Shown: positions 8,449-18,421 of the stretch, one piece after another | Layout of the letters: every line of letters begins with the position of its first letter | Numbering within the stretch: position 1 is the first letter of the stretch | Assembly: GCA_025800125.1 (NCBI GenBank) | Contig: JAOXSF010000092.1 | Coordinates: 1-44,170 of the forward strand | DNA: 44,170 bases | Origin: Marinobacterium sp. | GTDB lineage: Bacteria > Pseudomonadota > Gammaproteobacteria > Pseudomonadales > Balneatricaceae | Direction: 5' to 3' | Translations under genes and position numbers: made by a program | The notes under the pieces: generated by a model | Database searches by the model: none | Told to the model about the DNA's origin: nothing | The model's input: only the letters and a program-made list of their open reading frames with translations

Positions 8449-9927
8449 ATGTTGTCTACGCCACGTCGCCGTCGAACGGCCATATACTTCCTTAGTCTGA
8501 TAGTGATTTTCACTCTGCCTTTGCTGGTCAGCTACAACAGTAAGACCCAGCTTGAGGCCATTCGTGAAGATGGCGTCTTACGCATTCTGACACGTAACAG
8601 CACCAGCAGCTGGTATCGAGACCACGGCAAGCCTGCCGGTTTTGAATATGAGCTGGCCAAAGCTTTTGCCGACTACCTTGGCGTACGGCTGAAAACGGTT
8701 GTCGTTGATGATATTGGCGGCCTGATCGCCGGGCTTCGGCAACGTGACGCGCATATGGCAGCCTCTATTCTGACAGTAACCCCGGAACGCGCCCGTGAGT
8801 TTGATTTTTCACCGGCCTATCTACAGGCCGCAGCCAGTGTCGTCTACCGGGTCAAAAAAGGGCGCAAAGCACCGAAAAAGGTTGCCGACCTTTATGGCAA
8901 GAAGATAGCTGTTCTACCTGACTCCAGCCATGCTGAGCTATTACGCAGATACCAGCTATCCCACCCGGAACTGACCTGGCAAGAACCCGAAAATGTTTCC
9001 AGCCTTGATCTGCTGGAACAGGTTTACAACGGTGACGTCGACTACAGCATTGCGGACAGTGTACTTTTTGATGCTCAGCACAGCTACTTCCCAGGACTGA
9101 AACGGGTGTTGCCACTGGAACAGCCCCAACCAGTTTCCTGGATGCTCAACCGCCACCACGATAACAGCCTGAAAGAAGCGCTGGACCGCTTCTTCGCCCG
9201 TGAATACACCCAAAAGCTGATCGTTCGATTGAAGAAAAAATATCTGGAACAAGACAACAAGCTGAATTTTTTCGACACTGTCACCTTCAAGAAAGATCTG
9301 AAAAACCGCCTGCCACACTATGAACAGCTGTTTCGTATTGCCTCGCAGGAATCCGGCTGGGACTGGAAACTGCTCGCCTCTGTGGCCTACCAGGAGTCAC
9401 ACTGGAACCCGAAAGCAGTGTCACCCACGGGTGTGCGCGGCATCATGATGCTGACACGCACAACGGCAAAAGAGGTTGGCGTTAAAGATCGTCGCAACCC
9501 GGTTCAGAGTATTATCGGCGGAGCCCGTTATCTCAGAAAGATAGAGAAGCGGATTCCTGAACGCATACAGGAACCAGACCGTACATGGTTTGCACTGGCC
9601 AGCTATAACGTTGGTTACGGCCACCTTGAGGATGCCCGGATTCTGGCAAACCGGGGCGGAAAAAATCCTGATAAATGGGAAGATGTCAGAAAATTTTTAC
9701 CGCTGCTGACCAAAAAGAAATACTACAGTACCGTAAAACGTGGCTATGCTCGTGGCTATGAGCCTGTGCGTTATGTTGCGAATATCCGTAAGTATCTGCA
9801 GCTCCTGAGCTGGGAGGTTCAGGTTGAACAACTCAAACAGCAGGAAGACCTGACAGCACAGCCAGAAGCATCTGACAACACACCTGATACCAGCCAGGCT
9901 GTTAATCAGGTGCCCGCAACCTTGTAA
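8449..9927 (+). CDS. mltF: membrane-bound lytic murein transglycosylase F
   Basis: MltF cleaves peptidoglycan glycan strands, leaving 1,6-anhydro ends. It has an N-terminal SBP_bac_3-type binding domain (about residues 45-270) and a C-terminal SLT lysozyme-like domain (about 295-430). The catalytic glutamate lies in AYQESHW (about residue 316), with the GVRGIMMLT and ALASYNVGYGH motifs. I chose the ATG at 8449 because MLSTPRRRR followed directly by a hydrophobic segment gives a normal export signal or anchor. An in-frame GTG at 8362, preceded by AGGAG, would add 29 residues ahead of the signal and is the alternative. The purL/mltF/tadA neighbourhood resembles that of other gammaproteobacteria. 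Confidence 0.93.
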   Translation: MLSTPRRRRTAIYFLSLIVIFTLPLLVSYNSKTQLEAIREDGVLRILTRNSTSSWYRDHGKPAGFEYELAKAFADYLGVRLKTVVVDDIGGLIAGLRQRDAHMAASILTVTPERAREFDFSPAYLQAAASVVYRVKKGRKAPKKVADLYGKKIAVLPDSSHAELLRRYQLSHPELTWQEPENVSSLDLLEQVYNGDVDYSIADSVLFDAQHSYFPGLKRVLPLEQPQPVSWMLNRHHDNSLKEALDRFFAREYTQKLIVRLKKKYLEQDNKLNFFDTVTFKKDLKNRLPHYEQLFRIASQESGWDWKLLASVAYQESHWNPKAVSPTGVRGIMMLTRTTAKEVGVKDRRNPVQSIIGGARYLRKIEKRIPERIQEPDRTWFALASYNVGYGHLEDARILANRGGKNPDKWEDVRKFLPLLTKKKYYSTVKRGYARGYEPVRYVANIRKYLQLLSWEVQVEQLKQQEDLTAQPEASDNTPDTSQAVNQVPATL

Positions 9928-9982
9928 TAGCAGATTCAAGCACAAGTATTGCGACCAGCAGGGAAAGCAGCTCTGAACCTGG

Positions 9983-10582
9983 CTATTTCAGACCGGGCTG
10001 CTCTTGAGTTACCGATTCAGGCAGTGCCTGTTCACGGCGCTGCTTTTTTAGTGCTTTGTGTTGCGCACGGCGCTGGCGAAAAAATGCGCTGATCTGCTCG
10101 CGACACTCCTCTTCCAGAACCCCACCATCGTAACGGACACGGTGGTTCATCCAGAGCTGATCAAACAATTGACCATTGCTGAGCGCAGCCCCGGCCTTGG
10201 GTTCAGTGGCCCCAAATACCACACGTGCAACCCGGGCATGTATAATCGCCCCGGCACACATGGTGCAAGGCTCAATGGTGATATAGAGGGTACTGTCTAC
10301 CAGACGGTAGTTCTGAATATGCTGTGCCGCGGCCCGTAATGCCATAATTTCGGCATGGGCAGTTGGATCATGGCCACTGATGGGCTGATTCCAGCCTTCA
10401 CCAATCACCTCACCATTGAGCACCAGTACTGCACCAACAGGCACTTCTCCCAATTGCGCAGCTCGCTGCGCCAGCTGCATGGCGTGGTGCATCCAGTGCT
10501 GATCGGTTTTCAAACGAGATGTTTCTGTCAAGCAGGGCAGATCTGCCGAGCAAGATACTTCGGGATTCTGATCGTCATTCAT
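9983..10582 (-). CDS. tadA: tRNA-specific adenosine deaminase
   Basis: TadA deaminates A34 to inosine in the wobble position of tRNA-Arg(ACG). The zinc-site and catalytic residues are present: HAE (His76, Glu78) and PCTMC (Cys106, Cys109), numbered from the chosen start. The frame stays open upstream to 10663, but that would overlap parA by 49 bases. The ATG at 10582 (MNDDQNPEV) lies in the gap after parA and is preferred. A still later start near HWMHHAMQLAQRAA would match E. coli TadA most closely, so the roughly 25 extra N-terminal residues are uncertain. The gene is convergent with mltF. Confidence 0.92.
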   Translation of the reverse strand: MNDDQNPEVSCSADLPCLTETSRLKTDQHWMHHAMQLAQRAAQLGEVPVGAVLVLNGEVIGEGWNQPISGHDPTAHAEIMALRAAAQHIQNYRLVDSTLYITIEPCTMCAGAIIHARVARVVFGATEPKAGAALSNGQLFDQLWMNHRVRYDGGVLEEECREQISAFFRQRRAQHKALKKQRREQALPESVTQEQPGLK

Positions 10583-10614
10583 GGCGTGCAGTATACACCG
10601 GCGCCAGGATGGCG

Positions 10615-11394
10615 TCAGAGCGCGCGCTGTTCCAGCTCGTCGTATAACGCCATAAACTGACACGTCAGTTTATGAGCGGGTGCCATGTATACCAGCGGAC
10701 AACACTGATCATGGGATTCTTTCATCTTAACCGACGATGACAATCGGGTGTCGAGCACTGGCAGGTCATCAGCTTCCAGATCAGCCACAATGCGTCTGGG
10801 CAATGAAGCACGCGGCTGATACTGGTTGACGACGATACCTTCCACCCGCAGCTGGTCATTATGATCCATGCAGGTTTCCTGCACATTGCCCAGCAGACTA
10901 TAAAGCGCCTGGCGAGCAAACTCATCACAATCGAATGGAATCAGGCAGCGCTCAGCAGCAACCAGCGCAGACAGGGTAAAGAAGTTAAAAGCTGGCGGGG
11001 TATCAATAATAATGCAATCAAAAATGTCACTCAGTTGCTGCACAGCATCGCGCAGTTTGTAGATCTTATGCCGACTTTCAAGTCTGGACTGCAACTCCCC
11101 CAGTAATGGACTGGAAGGCACAACGGAGAGATGGTCAAATGTTGTGGGATGAACAAAGTCATGCACCGGACGCGGCTGCAACTGAAAGCTCAGTGTCTGT
11201 TCAAAAAAATCCCGCACATCGGGCGCTGCATCATTGTAGGCATCGCCTAACAGGTAATGACTGGCATTTCCCTGTGGGTCAAGATCAATCAGCAGCGTAT
11301 GCCTGCCTCGACTGGCACTGATGGCTGCCAGGTTAGCCGCGATACTGGACTTACCAACACCGCCTTTCTGATTGAACACTACCCGCCTGATCAT
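10615..11394 (-). CDS. orphan ParA-family ATPase
   Basis: This 259-residue protein has the deviant Walker A motif KGGVGKS (10-16), LLIDLDPQGN (Walker A' region) and IIIDTPPAF (Walker B). These place it in the ParA/MinD family of ATPases that position DNA or protein cargo. No parB gene or parS-like site is visible nearby. It therefore looks like an orphan ParA rather than a chromosome-partition pair, and its cargo is unknown. tadA starts 33 bases downstream on the same strand and may share the transcript. Confidence 0.88.
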   Translation of the reverse strand: MIRRVVFNQKGGVGKSSIAANLAAISASRGRHTLLIDLDPQGNASHYLLGDAYNDAAPDVRDFFEQTLSFQLQPRPVHDFVHPTTFDHLSVVPSSPLLGELQSRLESRHKIYKLRDAVQQLSDIFDCIIIDTPPAFNFFTLSALVAAERCLIPFDCDEFARQALYSLLGNVQETCMDHNDQLRVEGIVVNQYQPRASLPRRIVADLEADDLPVLDTRLSSSVKMKESHDQCCPLVYMAPAHKLTCQFMALYDELEQRAL

Positions 11395-11804
11395 ACCCTG
11401 TCCTCAGCTGCCAGTTCCTTCAACGCGCATGCTGTTTACGCCTGTGCAAAAAAACAGCATGTTGCAGCGCAATATCACCAATTATCAATAAAACGTCAAC
11501 GAATTTTCAGTTAAATTCCGTAAAAAAGCAGCCAACGTCACCAAACAGGCAACCCCTGATATTTATCATGCAAAAAAGCCACCGCTGTTCAGCAGATTTT
11601 CAGGTAAAAAAGCAGTTAATTTCGCCAAAAATGACGGCAACCCACAAAAAACCGACTCTTTCAGCGGTTCATCTGGACATCAATTACTGACCTGGGCAAA
11701 CTAGCCTCCTTATCGATGATGACAGCCCTGTAATAATGCGGTGCAACAGGCTGCAAAGTATGCCGTAACAGCACTCGCAACCTGAAGAAAAAGAGATCGC
11801 TTCA
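11395..11804. other. gene-free stretch between parA and aroQ
   Basis: This divergent intergenic region should contain promoters for parA (-) and aroQ (+), but no strong consensus promoter stands out. A 12-bp direct repeat, gtaaaaaagcag, occurs at 11520-11531 and 11604-11615. Both copies are preceded by ttttcag. No coding potential is supported. Confidence 0.45.
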
Positions 11805-12242
11805 ATGGCAACCATTCTGGTTCTGCACGGTCCCAATCTGAACCTGCTCGGCAGCCGCGAGCCGGAGATTTATGGCCATGACACTCTGGCCGATATAAAC
11901 CAGCGACTGGCACAGCAGGCACAGCAGGCAGGCCACCAGCTGGCAGCTTTCCAAAGCAATGCCGAAGCTGATCTTATCAACAGGATTCATCAGGCACGGG
12001 ATGAGCAGGTAGCATTTATTGTTATCAACCCCGCTGCCTTTACCCATACAAGTGTGGCACTGCGTGATGCACTGCTGGGTGTCGACATACCTTTTATTGA
12101 GGTCCACCTGTCCAACGTACACGCTCGTGAGCCATTCCGGCATCATTCCTATCTGTCTGACAAGGCCGTGGGCGTTATCTGTGGGCTGGGTGCCCGTGGC
12201 TATGAATTTGCGCTGCAATCCGCCCTGGAGCGGATTGCGTGA
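11805..12242 (+). CDS. aroQ: type II 3-dehydroquinate dehydratase
   Basis: This 145-residue class II enzyme of the shikimate pathway converts 3-dehydroquinate to 3-dehydroshikimate. The flexible active-site loop [11 protein letters not shown] carries Arg18 and catalytic Tyr23. NPAAFTHTS and EVHLSN (His101) complete the site. Length and motifs match the dodecameric family. It is the first gene of a compact operon with accB and accC, a common arrangement in gammaproteobacteria. Confidence 0.97.
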   Translation: MATILVLHGPNLNLLGSREPEIYGHDTLADINQRLAQQAQQAGHQLAAFQSNAEADLINRIHQARDEQVAFIVINPAAFTHTSVALRDALLGVDIPFIEVHLSNVHAREPFRHHSYLSDKAVGVICGLGARGYEFALQSALERIA

Positions 12243-12270
12243 GAACCCGACAAAGAGAGACTGTAACCGC

Positions 12271-12726
12271 ATGGATATCCGTAAAGTCAAGAAGCTGATT
12301 GAGCTTCTGGAAGAATCCAACATCAACGAAATTGAAATCAAGGAAGGCGAAGAGTCTGTTCGCATCAGCCGTGGCGCAACTGGCGCTGTTGCTTACACCG
12401 CTCCAGCACCGGTTGCTGCTCCCGTAGCTGCTCCTGCACCGGTTCCAGCTGCGCCAGCAGCACCGGCCGTTGAAGCACCGGCGGCTTCCGACAAGAATGC
12501 GGTCAAGTCACCAATGGTTGGTACTTTCTACCGTGCACCATCACCAAGCTCTCCATCATTCATTGAGGTTGGTCAGCACGTCAAGAAAGGCGATGTAATC
12601 TGCATCATCGAAGCAATGAAGATGATGAACCAGATCGAAGCAGATAAAGCCGGTGTAGTAGAAGCTATTCTGGTAGAAGATGGCCAGCCGGTAGAGTTTG
12701 ATCAGCCACTCGTTACCATCGTCTAA
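12271..12726 (+). CDS. accB: biotin carboxyl carrier protein of acetyl-CoA carboxylase
   Basis: The 151-residue BCCP carries biotin between the AccC biotin carboxylase and the AccAD carboxyltransferase in the first step of fatty acid synthesis. The N-terminal domain (1-35) is followed by an Ala/Pro-rich swinging linker (about 36-75). The C-terminal biotinyl domain has the biotin-accepting Lys117 in EAMKMMN. The ATG at 12271 is preceded by AAAGAGAGA. An upstream in-frame extension reading through aroQ is an artefact. Confidence 0.97.
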   Translation: MDIRKVKKLIELLEESNINEIEIKEGEESVRISRGATGAVAYTAPAPVAAPVAAPAPVPAAPAAPAVEAPAASDKNAVKSPMVGTFYRAPSPSSPSFIEVGQHVKKGDVICIIEAMKMMNQIEADKAGVVEAILVEDGQPVEFDQPLVTIV

Positions 12727-12741
12727 GCTGGAGTGTCCGCT

Positions 12742-14085
12742 ATGCTGGAAAAAGTTGTTATAGCGAACCGTGGTGAGATTGCGCTGCGTATCCTGCGTGC
12801 CTGTAAAGAGCTGGGCATCAAGACCGTAGCCGTTCACTCCAAGGCTGACCGCGACCTGATGCACGTGCGCCTGGCAGATGAAGCCGTCTGTATCGGCCCG
12901 GCACCTTCACCACAGAGTTACCTGAACATTCCGGCAATTATCAGTGCCGCTGAAGTAACCGATGCCATGGGTATTCACCCGGGCTATGGCTTCCTGGCAG
13001 AGAACGCTGATTTTGCCGAGCAGGTAGAACGCTCCGGTTTTACCTTCATTGGCCCGACCGCTGACGTTATTCGCCTGATGGGTGACAAGGTTTCTGCAAT
13101 CGAAGCGATGAAAAAAGCCGGCGTACCGACCGTGCCAGGCTCCGATGGCCCGCTGCCGGTACATGATGATGCGAAAATGCGGGAAATCGCTAACCGTATC
13201 GGTTACCCGGTTATCATCAAGGCCGCTGCAGGTGGTGGCGGTCGTGGTATGCGCGTTGTACACACCGAAGCCTCACTGATCAGCTCTGTGCACGTTACAC
13301 AATCCGAAGCTGCTGCAGCGTTCGGTGATGGCACTGTGTACATGGAGAAGTTCCTGCAGAACCCTCGCCATGTAGAGGTGCAGGTACTGGCCGATGGTCA
13401 GGGCAGCGCCATTCATCTGTATGATCGTGACTGTTCACTACAGCGTCGCCACCAGAAAGTGGTTGAGGAGGCGCCTGCTCCACATCTGGACGAAGCTGCT
13501 CGCGCTCAGGTACTGCAATCCTGTGTTGATGCCTGTATTGAAATCGGCTATCGCGGCGCAGGTACTTTCGAGTTCCTGTACGAAGATGGCGGTTTCTACT
13601 TTATCGAGATGAACACCCGTGTTCAGGTAGAGCATCCGGTTACTGAGATGATCACCGGTATCGATATTGTAAAAGAACAGCTGCGCATCGCTTCTGGCCT
13701 GCCACTGTCCATCAAACAGGAAGACATCAAGGTAACTGGCCACGCCTTCGAAGCACGTATCAACGCCGAAGATGCCAAAACCTTTATGCCAAGCCCGGGC
13801 AAAGTGAAGCACTTTCACGCCCCCGGCGGCCTGGGTGTGCGTGTGGATTCGCACCTGTACAACGGTTACACCGTGCCACCACACTACGACTCTCTGATCG
13901 CCAAGCTGATCTGTTTCGGTGAAGATCGCGAGACCGCCTTGACCCGTCTGCGCAATTCACTGGACGAGATGCTGGTTGATGGTATTCGCACCAATATCCC
14001 ACTGCATCAGGATATCTGTCGCGATACCAACTTTGCTGAAGGTGGTGTCAACATCCACTACCTGGAGAAGAAACTGGGCCTGTAA
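12742..14085 (+). CDS. accC: biotin carboxylase of acetyl-CoA carboxylase
   Basis: This 447-residue ATP-grasp enzyme carboxylates biotin on AccB using bicarbonate and ATP. It starts [18 protein letters not shown], has the glycine-rich loop [11 protein letters not shown] and the metal/ATP motif [14 protein letters not shown]. The ATG at 12742 is preceded by CTGGAG with normal spacing, and a GTG nine bases earlier is less likely. It starts 15 bases after accB. The operon ends here in a terminator and does not continue into prmA as it does in some relatives. Confidence 0.97.
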   Translation: MLEKVVIANRGEIALRILRACKELGIKTVAVHSKADRDLMHVRLADEAVCIGPAPSPQSYLNIPAIISAAEVTDAMGIHPGYGFLAENADFAEQVERSGFTFIGPTADVIRLMGDKVSAIEAMKKAGVPTVPGSDGPLPVHDDAKMREIANRIGYPVIIKAAAGGGGRGMRVVHTEASLISSVHVTQSEAAAAFGDGTVYMEKFLQNPRHVEVQVLADGQGSAIHLYDRDCSLQRRHQKVVEEAPAPHLDEAARAQVLQSCVDACIEIGYRGAGTFEFLYEDGGFYFIEMNTRVQVEHPVTEMITGIDIVKEQLRIASGLPLSIKQEDIKVTGHAFEARINAEDAKTFMPSPGKVKHFHAPGGLGVRVDSHLYNGYTVPPHYDSLIAKLICFGEDRETALTRLRNSLDEMLVDGIRTNIPLHQDICRDTNFAEGGVNIHYLEKKLGL

Positions 14086-14106
14086 GCCCTGGCGCCTTTC
14101 TTTTGT

Positions 14107-14138
14107 AAAAACCCGGCTTGATACAGCCGGGTTTTTTT
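14107..14138 (+). terminator. intrinsic terminator of aroQ-accBC
   Basis: A 12-bp stem (aaaaacccggct / agccgggttttt, 14107-14118 and 14125-14136) with a six-base loop is followed by further Ts. It lies 21 bases after the accC stop. Confidence 0.92.
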
Positions 14139-14155
14139 GGGCCATAAACTACACA

Positions 14156-14179
14156 TTTCGCGCTGAAGCATTCGCGAAA
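14156..14179. repeat. inverted repeat upstream of purine permease
   Basis: A 7-bp inverted repeat, tttcgcg / cgcgaaa, is separated by 10 bases and lies about 100 bases before the permease start. It could be a regulator site. It does not match a canonical PurR operator, and its function is unknown. Confidence 0.3.
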
Positions 14180-14280
14180 GTTGTATTGACGCAGCTCTGG
14201 TTCACAAATGAGTTTGCTGTTCAACCTCTATACAGTCGGGTAAAATGCCGCGCTTTTCCAACAACCAGGAAAGCGCATCC

Positions 14281-15573
14281 ATGCTTGAGAAACTGTTCCA
14301 GCTCAAAGCACATAACACTAATGTGAAAACTGAGGTGGTCGCCGGGTTTACAACCTTCCTGACCATGGCGTACATCATCTTCGTCAATCCAAGTATGCTG
14401 GCAACCACCGGCATGGATCAGGGAGCCGTTTTTGTTGCAACCTGTATCGCCGCAGCGATTGGCTGTCTGGTGATGGGGCTGTGGGCCAACTACCCGGTTG
14501 CACTGGCACCAGGTATGGGCCTGAACGCCTTTTTCGCCTTTACCGTGGTTGGCCAGATGGGCTACAGCTGGGAAGTTGCACTGGGTGCCGTATTCCTGTC
14601 AGGCATCTGTTTCTTCCTGCTGTCGATCTTCAAAATCCGTGAGTGGATTATCCACAGCATTCCACTGTCCCTGCGTGGCGGTATTGGGGCAGGTATCGGC
14701 CTGTTTCTGGGCTTTATCGCCCTGAAAAATGCAGGCATCGTAGTCGACAACCCGGCAACTCTGGTAACTATTGGTGATATGGGCAGCTGGAGCGCCATTA
14801 TGGCCTGTCTGGGTTTTGTCATTATTGCCGCACTGTTTTACCGCGGTATTACAGGCTCTGTAATGATCGGTATTCTGGCGGTCACCCTGCTGAGTATCGC
14901 AACAGGTCATGTTGAACTGACCGGCGTGTTCTCAGCGCCACCAAGCCTGGAACCAACTTTTGCCAAACTGGACTTTGAGGGCGCCCTGCAGATCGGCCTG
15001 ATCAGCATCGTGTTCTCCTTCCTGTTTGTTGATCTGTTCGACACCTCTGGCACCCTGATTGCAGTCGCTCAGAAAGGTGAGATGCTGGATAAGGAAGGCC
15101 GCCTGCCACGCCTGGGTCGCGCCCTGCTGGCAGACTCCACCGCCACCATGGCAGGTTCTGTGATGGGCACCTCAACCACAACCAGCTACATTGAGTCTGG
15201 TGCAGGTATTGCGGCGGGTGGTCGTACCGGTCTGACAGCGGTTGTTGTTGGTCTGCTGTTCCTGGCCTGCCTGTTTATCTCACCACTAGCAGGTGCTATT
15301 CCAGCCTACGCAACGGCCCCTGCTCTGTTCTTCGTTGCAGTACTGATGACACATTCACTGGTCAAGATTGACTGGGATGACATCACCGAAGCTGCACCGG
15401 TGGTAATCGCTGCCGTCACTATGCCACTGACATTCTCTATTACTACCGGTATCGCGCTGGGCTTTATCTCCTACACGGCGATCAAAGCACTGACAGGCAA
15501 GTTTGATCAGCTCAACCCGGCTCTGATTATCCTGTCACTGCTGTTCATCGTAAAAATGGCGTTTTACGGCTGA
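14281..15573 (+). CDS. AzgA-type purine/guanine/hypoxanthine permease
   Basis: This 430-residue inner-membrane protein has 12-14 predicted hydrophobic segments. It belongs to the NCS2 superfamily, AzgA-like branch (E. coli AdeP/GhxP relatives), which imports adenine or hypoxanthine/guanine by proton symport. Supporting segments are TEVVAGFTTFLTMAYIIFVNP, ALAPGMGLNAFFAF, VDLFDTSGTL and MGTSTTTSYIESGAGI. The ATG at 14281 is preceded by AGGAAAG. An in-frame ATG 36 bases upstream lacks a good ribosome-binding site. Substrate preference among purines cannot be fixed from sequence alone. It lies downstream of, and is separately terminated from, the accBC operon. Confidence 0.92.
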   Translation: MLEKLFQLKAHNTNVKTEVVAGFTTFLTMAYIIFVNPSMLATTGMDQGAVFVATCIAAAIGCLVMGLWANYPVALAPGMGLNAFFAFTVVGQMGYSWEVALGAVFLSGICFFLLSIFKIREWIIHSIPLSLRGGIGAGIGLFLGFIALKNAGIVVDNPATLVTIGDMGSWSAIMACLGFVIIAALFYRGITGSVMIGILAVTLLSIATGHVELTGVFSAPPSLEPTFAKLDFEGALQIGLISIVFSFLFVDLFDTSGTLIAVAQKGEMLDKEGRLPRLGRALLADSTATMAGSVMGTSTTTSYIESGAGIAAGGRTGLTAVVVGLLFLACLFISPLAGAIPAYATAPALFFVAVLMTHSLVKIDWDDITEAAPVVIAAVTMPLTFSITTGIALGFISYTAIKALTGKFDQLNPALIILSLLFIVKMAFYG

Positions 15574-15694
15574 TAATCAGCCCGCCGCACCTCTTATGAT
15601 CACGACAGCATCAAAGTAGTGATGGTCAGACTGTGACGCATCGGGCAGCGATTTACTAACTGGCTGCCAGTTATCAGCCAACAGACAGCGACAA

Positions 15695-15731
15695 AAAACC
15701 CCGACAGCGAATGCTGTCGGGGTTTTATTTT
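15695..15731. terminator. bidirectional terminator, purine permease / RTX gene
   Basis: A perfect 14-bp stem (aaaaccccgacagc / gctgtcggggtttt, 15695-15708 and 15713-15726) with loop gaat lies between convergent genes. It has A- and T-rich flanks suited to both directions. Confidence 0.93.
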
Positions 15732-15751
15732 GTATGCTAATGCCGATGTAC

Positions 15752-18280
15752 TTAGCCCAGCAGCGGACTGTCCATCGCCAGGGACTGATTCCAGACATCC
15801 AGCAAACTGACCACCTCACCGGAAGCCAGTTCAATGTTGTCCGGTGTAGAGTATTTTGCTGGCAATGCAGCAAATGTCACACTGTCACCGGTAGCAACAC
15901 CGTCATCCAGCAAATACAGTGTACTGTCCCGGCTCGGGTAGGCTGTTGTAACGTAGAGATCTTCCATCTCAATCCCTTCACCCAGCACCAGCCGGTCATT
16001 ATCACTGAATGACAGCCCTTCAACTCTGTCCAGGCCATCGCCATAACCAAACTGAACAATGTCCTGGCCAGCATTCAGTTGCAGCAAGTCATCTCCTGCC
16101 CCCGCATTGAATATACTGGTGCGGCCATAGACACTGGTCAGCATATCGTCACCCTGAGTACCATCATGGTGAATATTCAGGGTAGCAAGCGCAACATCCA
16201 CTCCACCAGCGAACGTCAGCGTTTCAATATTAAAATCACCCTGCAAAGCATACTCAAGGGTCAGCTGGTCACCGGTCTGTTCGCCATTTTCCAGCACCTG
16301 CAACGCCAGACTGGTAATATGATGATCACTGGCTGTAAGGCGTATATCCGCCAATGTAATCCCGTCACCAAACACAATACTGTCCTGGAACTCAATATCG
16401 GCATTAGCCACGCTATTACCGTGATCACGAATTTCATCCTGACCATCGCCCCTCTCGAACAGGTAGCGATCAGCCGCTTCATAGCCAATCAGTCGATCAT
16501 TGCCCTTACCGCCAATGAAAACCACATTATCAACCAGATTGTTACTGCTGATCAGATCATCACCCGCACCACCATCCAGGGTAATCTTATCAACAGACCC
16601 TCCGCCCAGGTGCATGCCCGCGTCGATGGTCAACTGGTCATCACCTGCGCCACCCTCCAGGGAGATATTGCCCAATTGAACATCACCCATCTGTACCGGT
16701 ATATCAAGCGTCAACTGATCATCACCCGCGCCACCATCAAGCCGTACATCACCCTGCGGTAACGCCAGCGCCAGAGCTGGGCCTGTCAGTAGATGATCAT
16801 TACCCCCACCACCACTGAGCCCACGAGCACCTTCTTCCAGCGCCAGTACATCATCCTGTTCACTGCCCAACAGATCCAGCGGCAATGTACTCAATGCACG
16901 CATGCTGCCATCAGCAAAGACCAGCTTTTCTGTCAGCGTCCTATCCATAATGATACGGTCACCAATGTCCTGCCCATCACTCAGCACTACCAAGTGTGTC
17001 TCATCATAACCGGATACCCGCTCCAACCTGAGATCCGCCGCACTGACACCCTCACCAAAACGGATAGCATCCTGTTCGGTCGCGTCAACTTCTGCGCTAT
17101 GGCCAGCAAGATCAATCCAGTCCATGCCGTCACCGCGATTAAAGACAAAGGTTTCTGCATGCCAACTGCCAAGAATGCTGTCGTTACCCGTACCACCGGT
17201 GACTTCAACCAGATCACCGCTGGTGACGCGGCCATTCAGACTCAGATCGATATGGTCATCATCCGCACCACCATCCACCACAACAGTACCCTTACCCCCC
17301 AGGTAGTTGTCCATCAGAGTAATGCGGTCCTTGCCCGCACCGCCCAGCAACTCGGTACTGCTACCACGTTCGGCGTTCAGCACATCATCACCATCACCAC
17401 CGTCCAGAATATCGTGGGTCATACCGGTCACATCAGTCGTGCCAGCGGACAGCACATCGTTACCCGCAAGACCCAGCAGATGATCACTGCGCTGTGACTC
17501 ACCAGACAGCATATCGTCGCCTTCAGTACCACGGACTTCCGTCACCGGGACAGCAACTGGCAGGTCACTCAAGCGTGCCTCACTGCCATCAGCAAACAAC
17601 AGACGCTCTGTCAGATTACTGGCCATGATGATGCTGTCACCGGTCTCGACACCATTTTCCAGTATCTGCAACCGGATACCTGCTGGGTCATGCGGGAACT
17701 CAGGATCAACCCAGTGTTCCGCCCGTAAGTCAGACAGGCTGATCCCCTCACCAAAACGGATCGCATCCTGCTCGGCCAGGTCGATTTCATTGCTGGCATC
17801 ATGCAGGTTGATACGATCCTGGCCATCACCCCGATTGAACAGTACCGTTTCAGCGTTCATGCCACCTTCAATGATGTCATTCCCAGCACCTCCAGCAGCT
17901 TCAACCAGGTCACCACTGACACTCATCCCGGCCCAGGCCGGATCACCCAGATAGATATGGTCATCACCGGCACCACCATCAACATGAATGTTACCTGTAG
18001 CTCCGGTGTGGTTTGTCATCAGATGAATGTGGTCATTACCCGCACCACCAAACAGCTCCGTACTGCTACCACGCTCAGCATCCAGCCCATCGTTGCCGTC
18101 ACCCCCATCAAGAATATCGTGACTATTCAGCGCTGGATCATTGAAGCCCGCACTCAAAATATCGTTACCAGCCAGTCCGTTAATCTGGTCGCTACCAGAC
18201 GTGCCAGTCAGAAAGTCATCCTGATCGGTACCCGTAATAATCTGGGGAGAAACAGAAGAAGGAGTTATTGAAGCAGACAT
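15752..18280 (-). CDS. large RTX (haemolysin-type calcium-binding repeat) protein
   Basis: This 842-residue acidic protein is made almost wholly of RTX nonapeptide-like units (GGAGNDxI, GGDGNDxL, GGAGDDQL) and calcium-binding-related segments of the form FNRGDGQDxI...EQDAIRFGEG. At least two long modules of about 230 residues are tandem copies. Both start with a G-T-x-x-D-D-x-L-x-G motif followed by LAGNDxLSAG and end with LxFADGSxxxLSxLP, and more diverged copies follow. No enzymatic or adhesin domain is visible. The short C-terminus (SLLDVWNQSLAMDSPLLG) may be a type I secretion signal, but no type I exporter genes are nearby. The ATG at 18280 follows GGAGAGCTTT, and a GTG at 18349 is less likely. 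Confidence 0.88.
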   Translation of the reverse strand: MSASITPSSVSPQIITGTDQDDFLTGTSGSDQINGLAGNDILSAGFNDPALNSHDILDGGDGNDGLDAERGSSTELFGGAGNDHIHLMTNHTGATGNIHVDGGAGDDHIYLGDPAWAGMSVSGDLVEAAGGAGNDIIEGGMNAETVLFNRGDGQDRINLHDASNEIDLAEQDAIRFGEGISLSDLRAEHWVDPEFPHDPAGIRLQILENGVETGDSIIMASNLTERLLFADGSEARLSDLPVAVPVTEVRGTEGDDMLSGESQRSDHLLGLAGNDVLSAGTTDVTGMTHDILDGGDGDDVLNAERGSSTELLGGAGKDRITLMDNYLGGKGTVVVDGGADDDHIDLSLNGRVTSGDLVEVTGGTGNDSILGSWHAETFVFNRGDGMDWIDLAGHSAEVDATEQDAIRFGEGVSAADLRLERVSGYDETHLVVLSDGQDIGDRIIMDRTLTEKLVFADGSMRALSTLPLDLLGSEQDDVLALEEGARGLSGGGGNDHLLTGPALALALPQGDVRLDGGAGDDQLTLDIPVQMGDVQLGNISLEGGAGDDQLTIDAGMHLGGGSVDKITLDGGAGDDLISSNNLVDNVVFIGGKGNDRLIGYEAADRYLFERGDGQDEIRDHGNSVANADIEFQDSIVFGDGITLADIRLTASDHHITSLALQVLENGEQTGDQLTLEYALQGDFNIETLTFAGGVDVALATLNIHHDGTQGDDMLTSVYGRTSIFNAGAGDDLLQLNAGQDIVQFGYGDGLDRVEGLSFSDNDRLVLGEGIEMEDLYVTTAYPSRDSTLYLLDDGVATGDSVTFAALPAKYSTPDNIELASGEVVSLLDVWNQSLAMDSPLLG

Positions 18281-18421
18281 AAAGCTCTCCGTGCTTTCGA
18301 GCCATTTACCAGCCAGCAGCTGTGACTCTATAGATAAAGTGGGCACCACCTGGTTGTCGGGAACACATCAAATCAGGTAACCAGGCAGCCCCAGCCAATA
18401 AAACGTCTTTTTTGCATTGTA

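Noticed and set aside
10583-10663. N-terminal extension of tadA
   Set aside because: Would overlap parA by 49 bases and has no family support.
14086-14280. Purine riboswitch or PurR operator before the purine permease
   Set aside because: Looked for conserved aptamer loops or an ACGCAAACGTTTGCGT-like site. Only a 7-bp inverted repeat was found.
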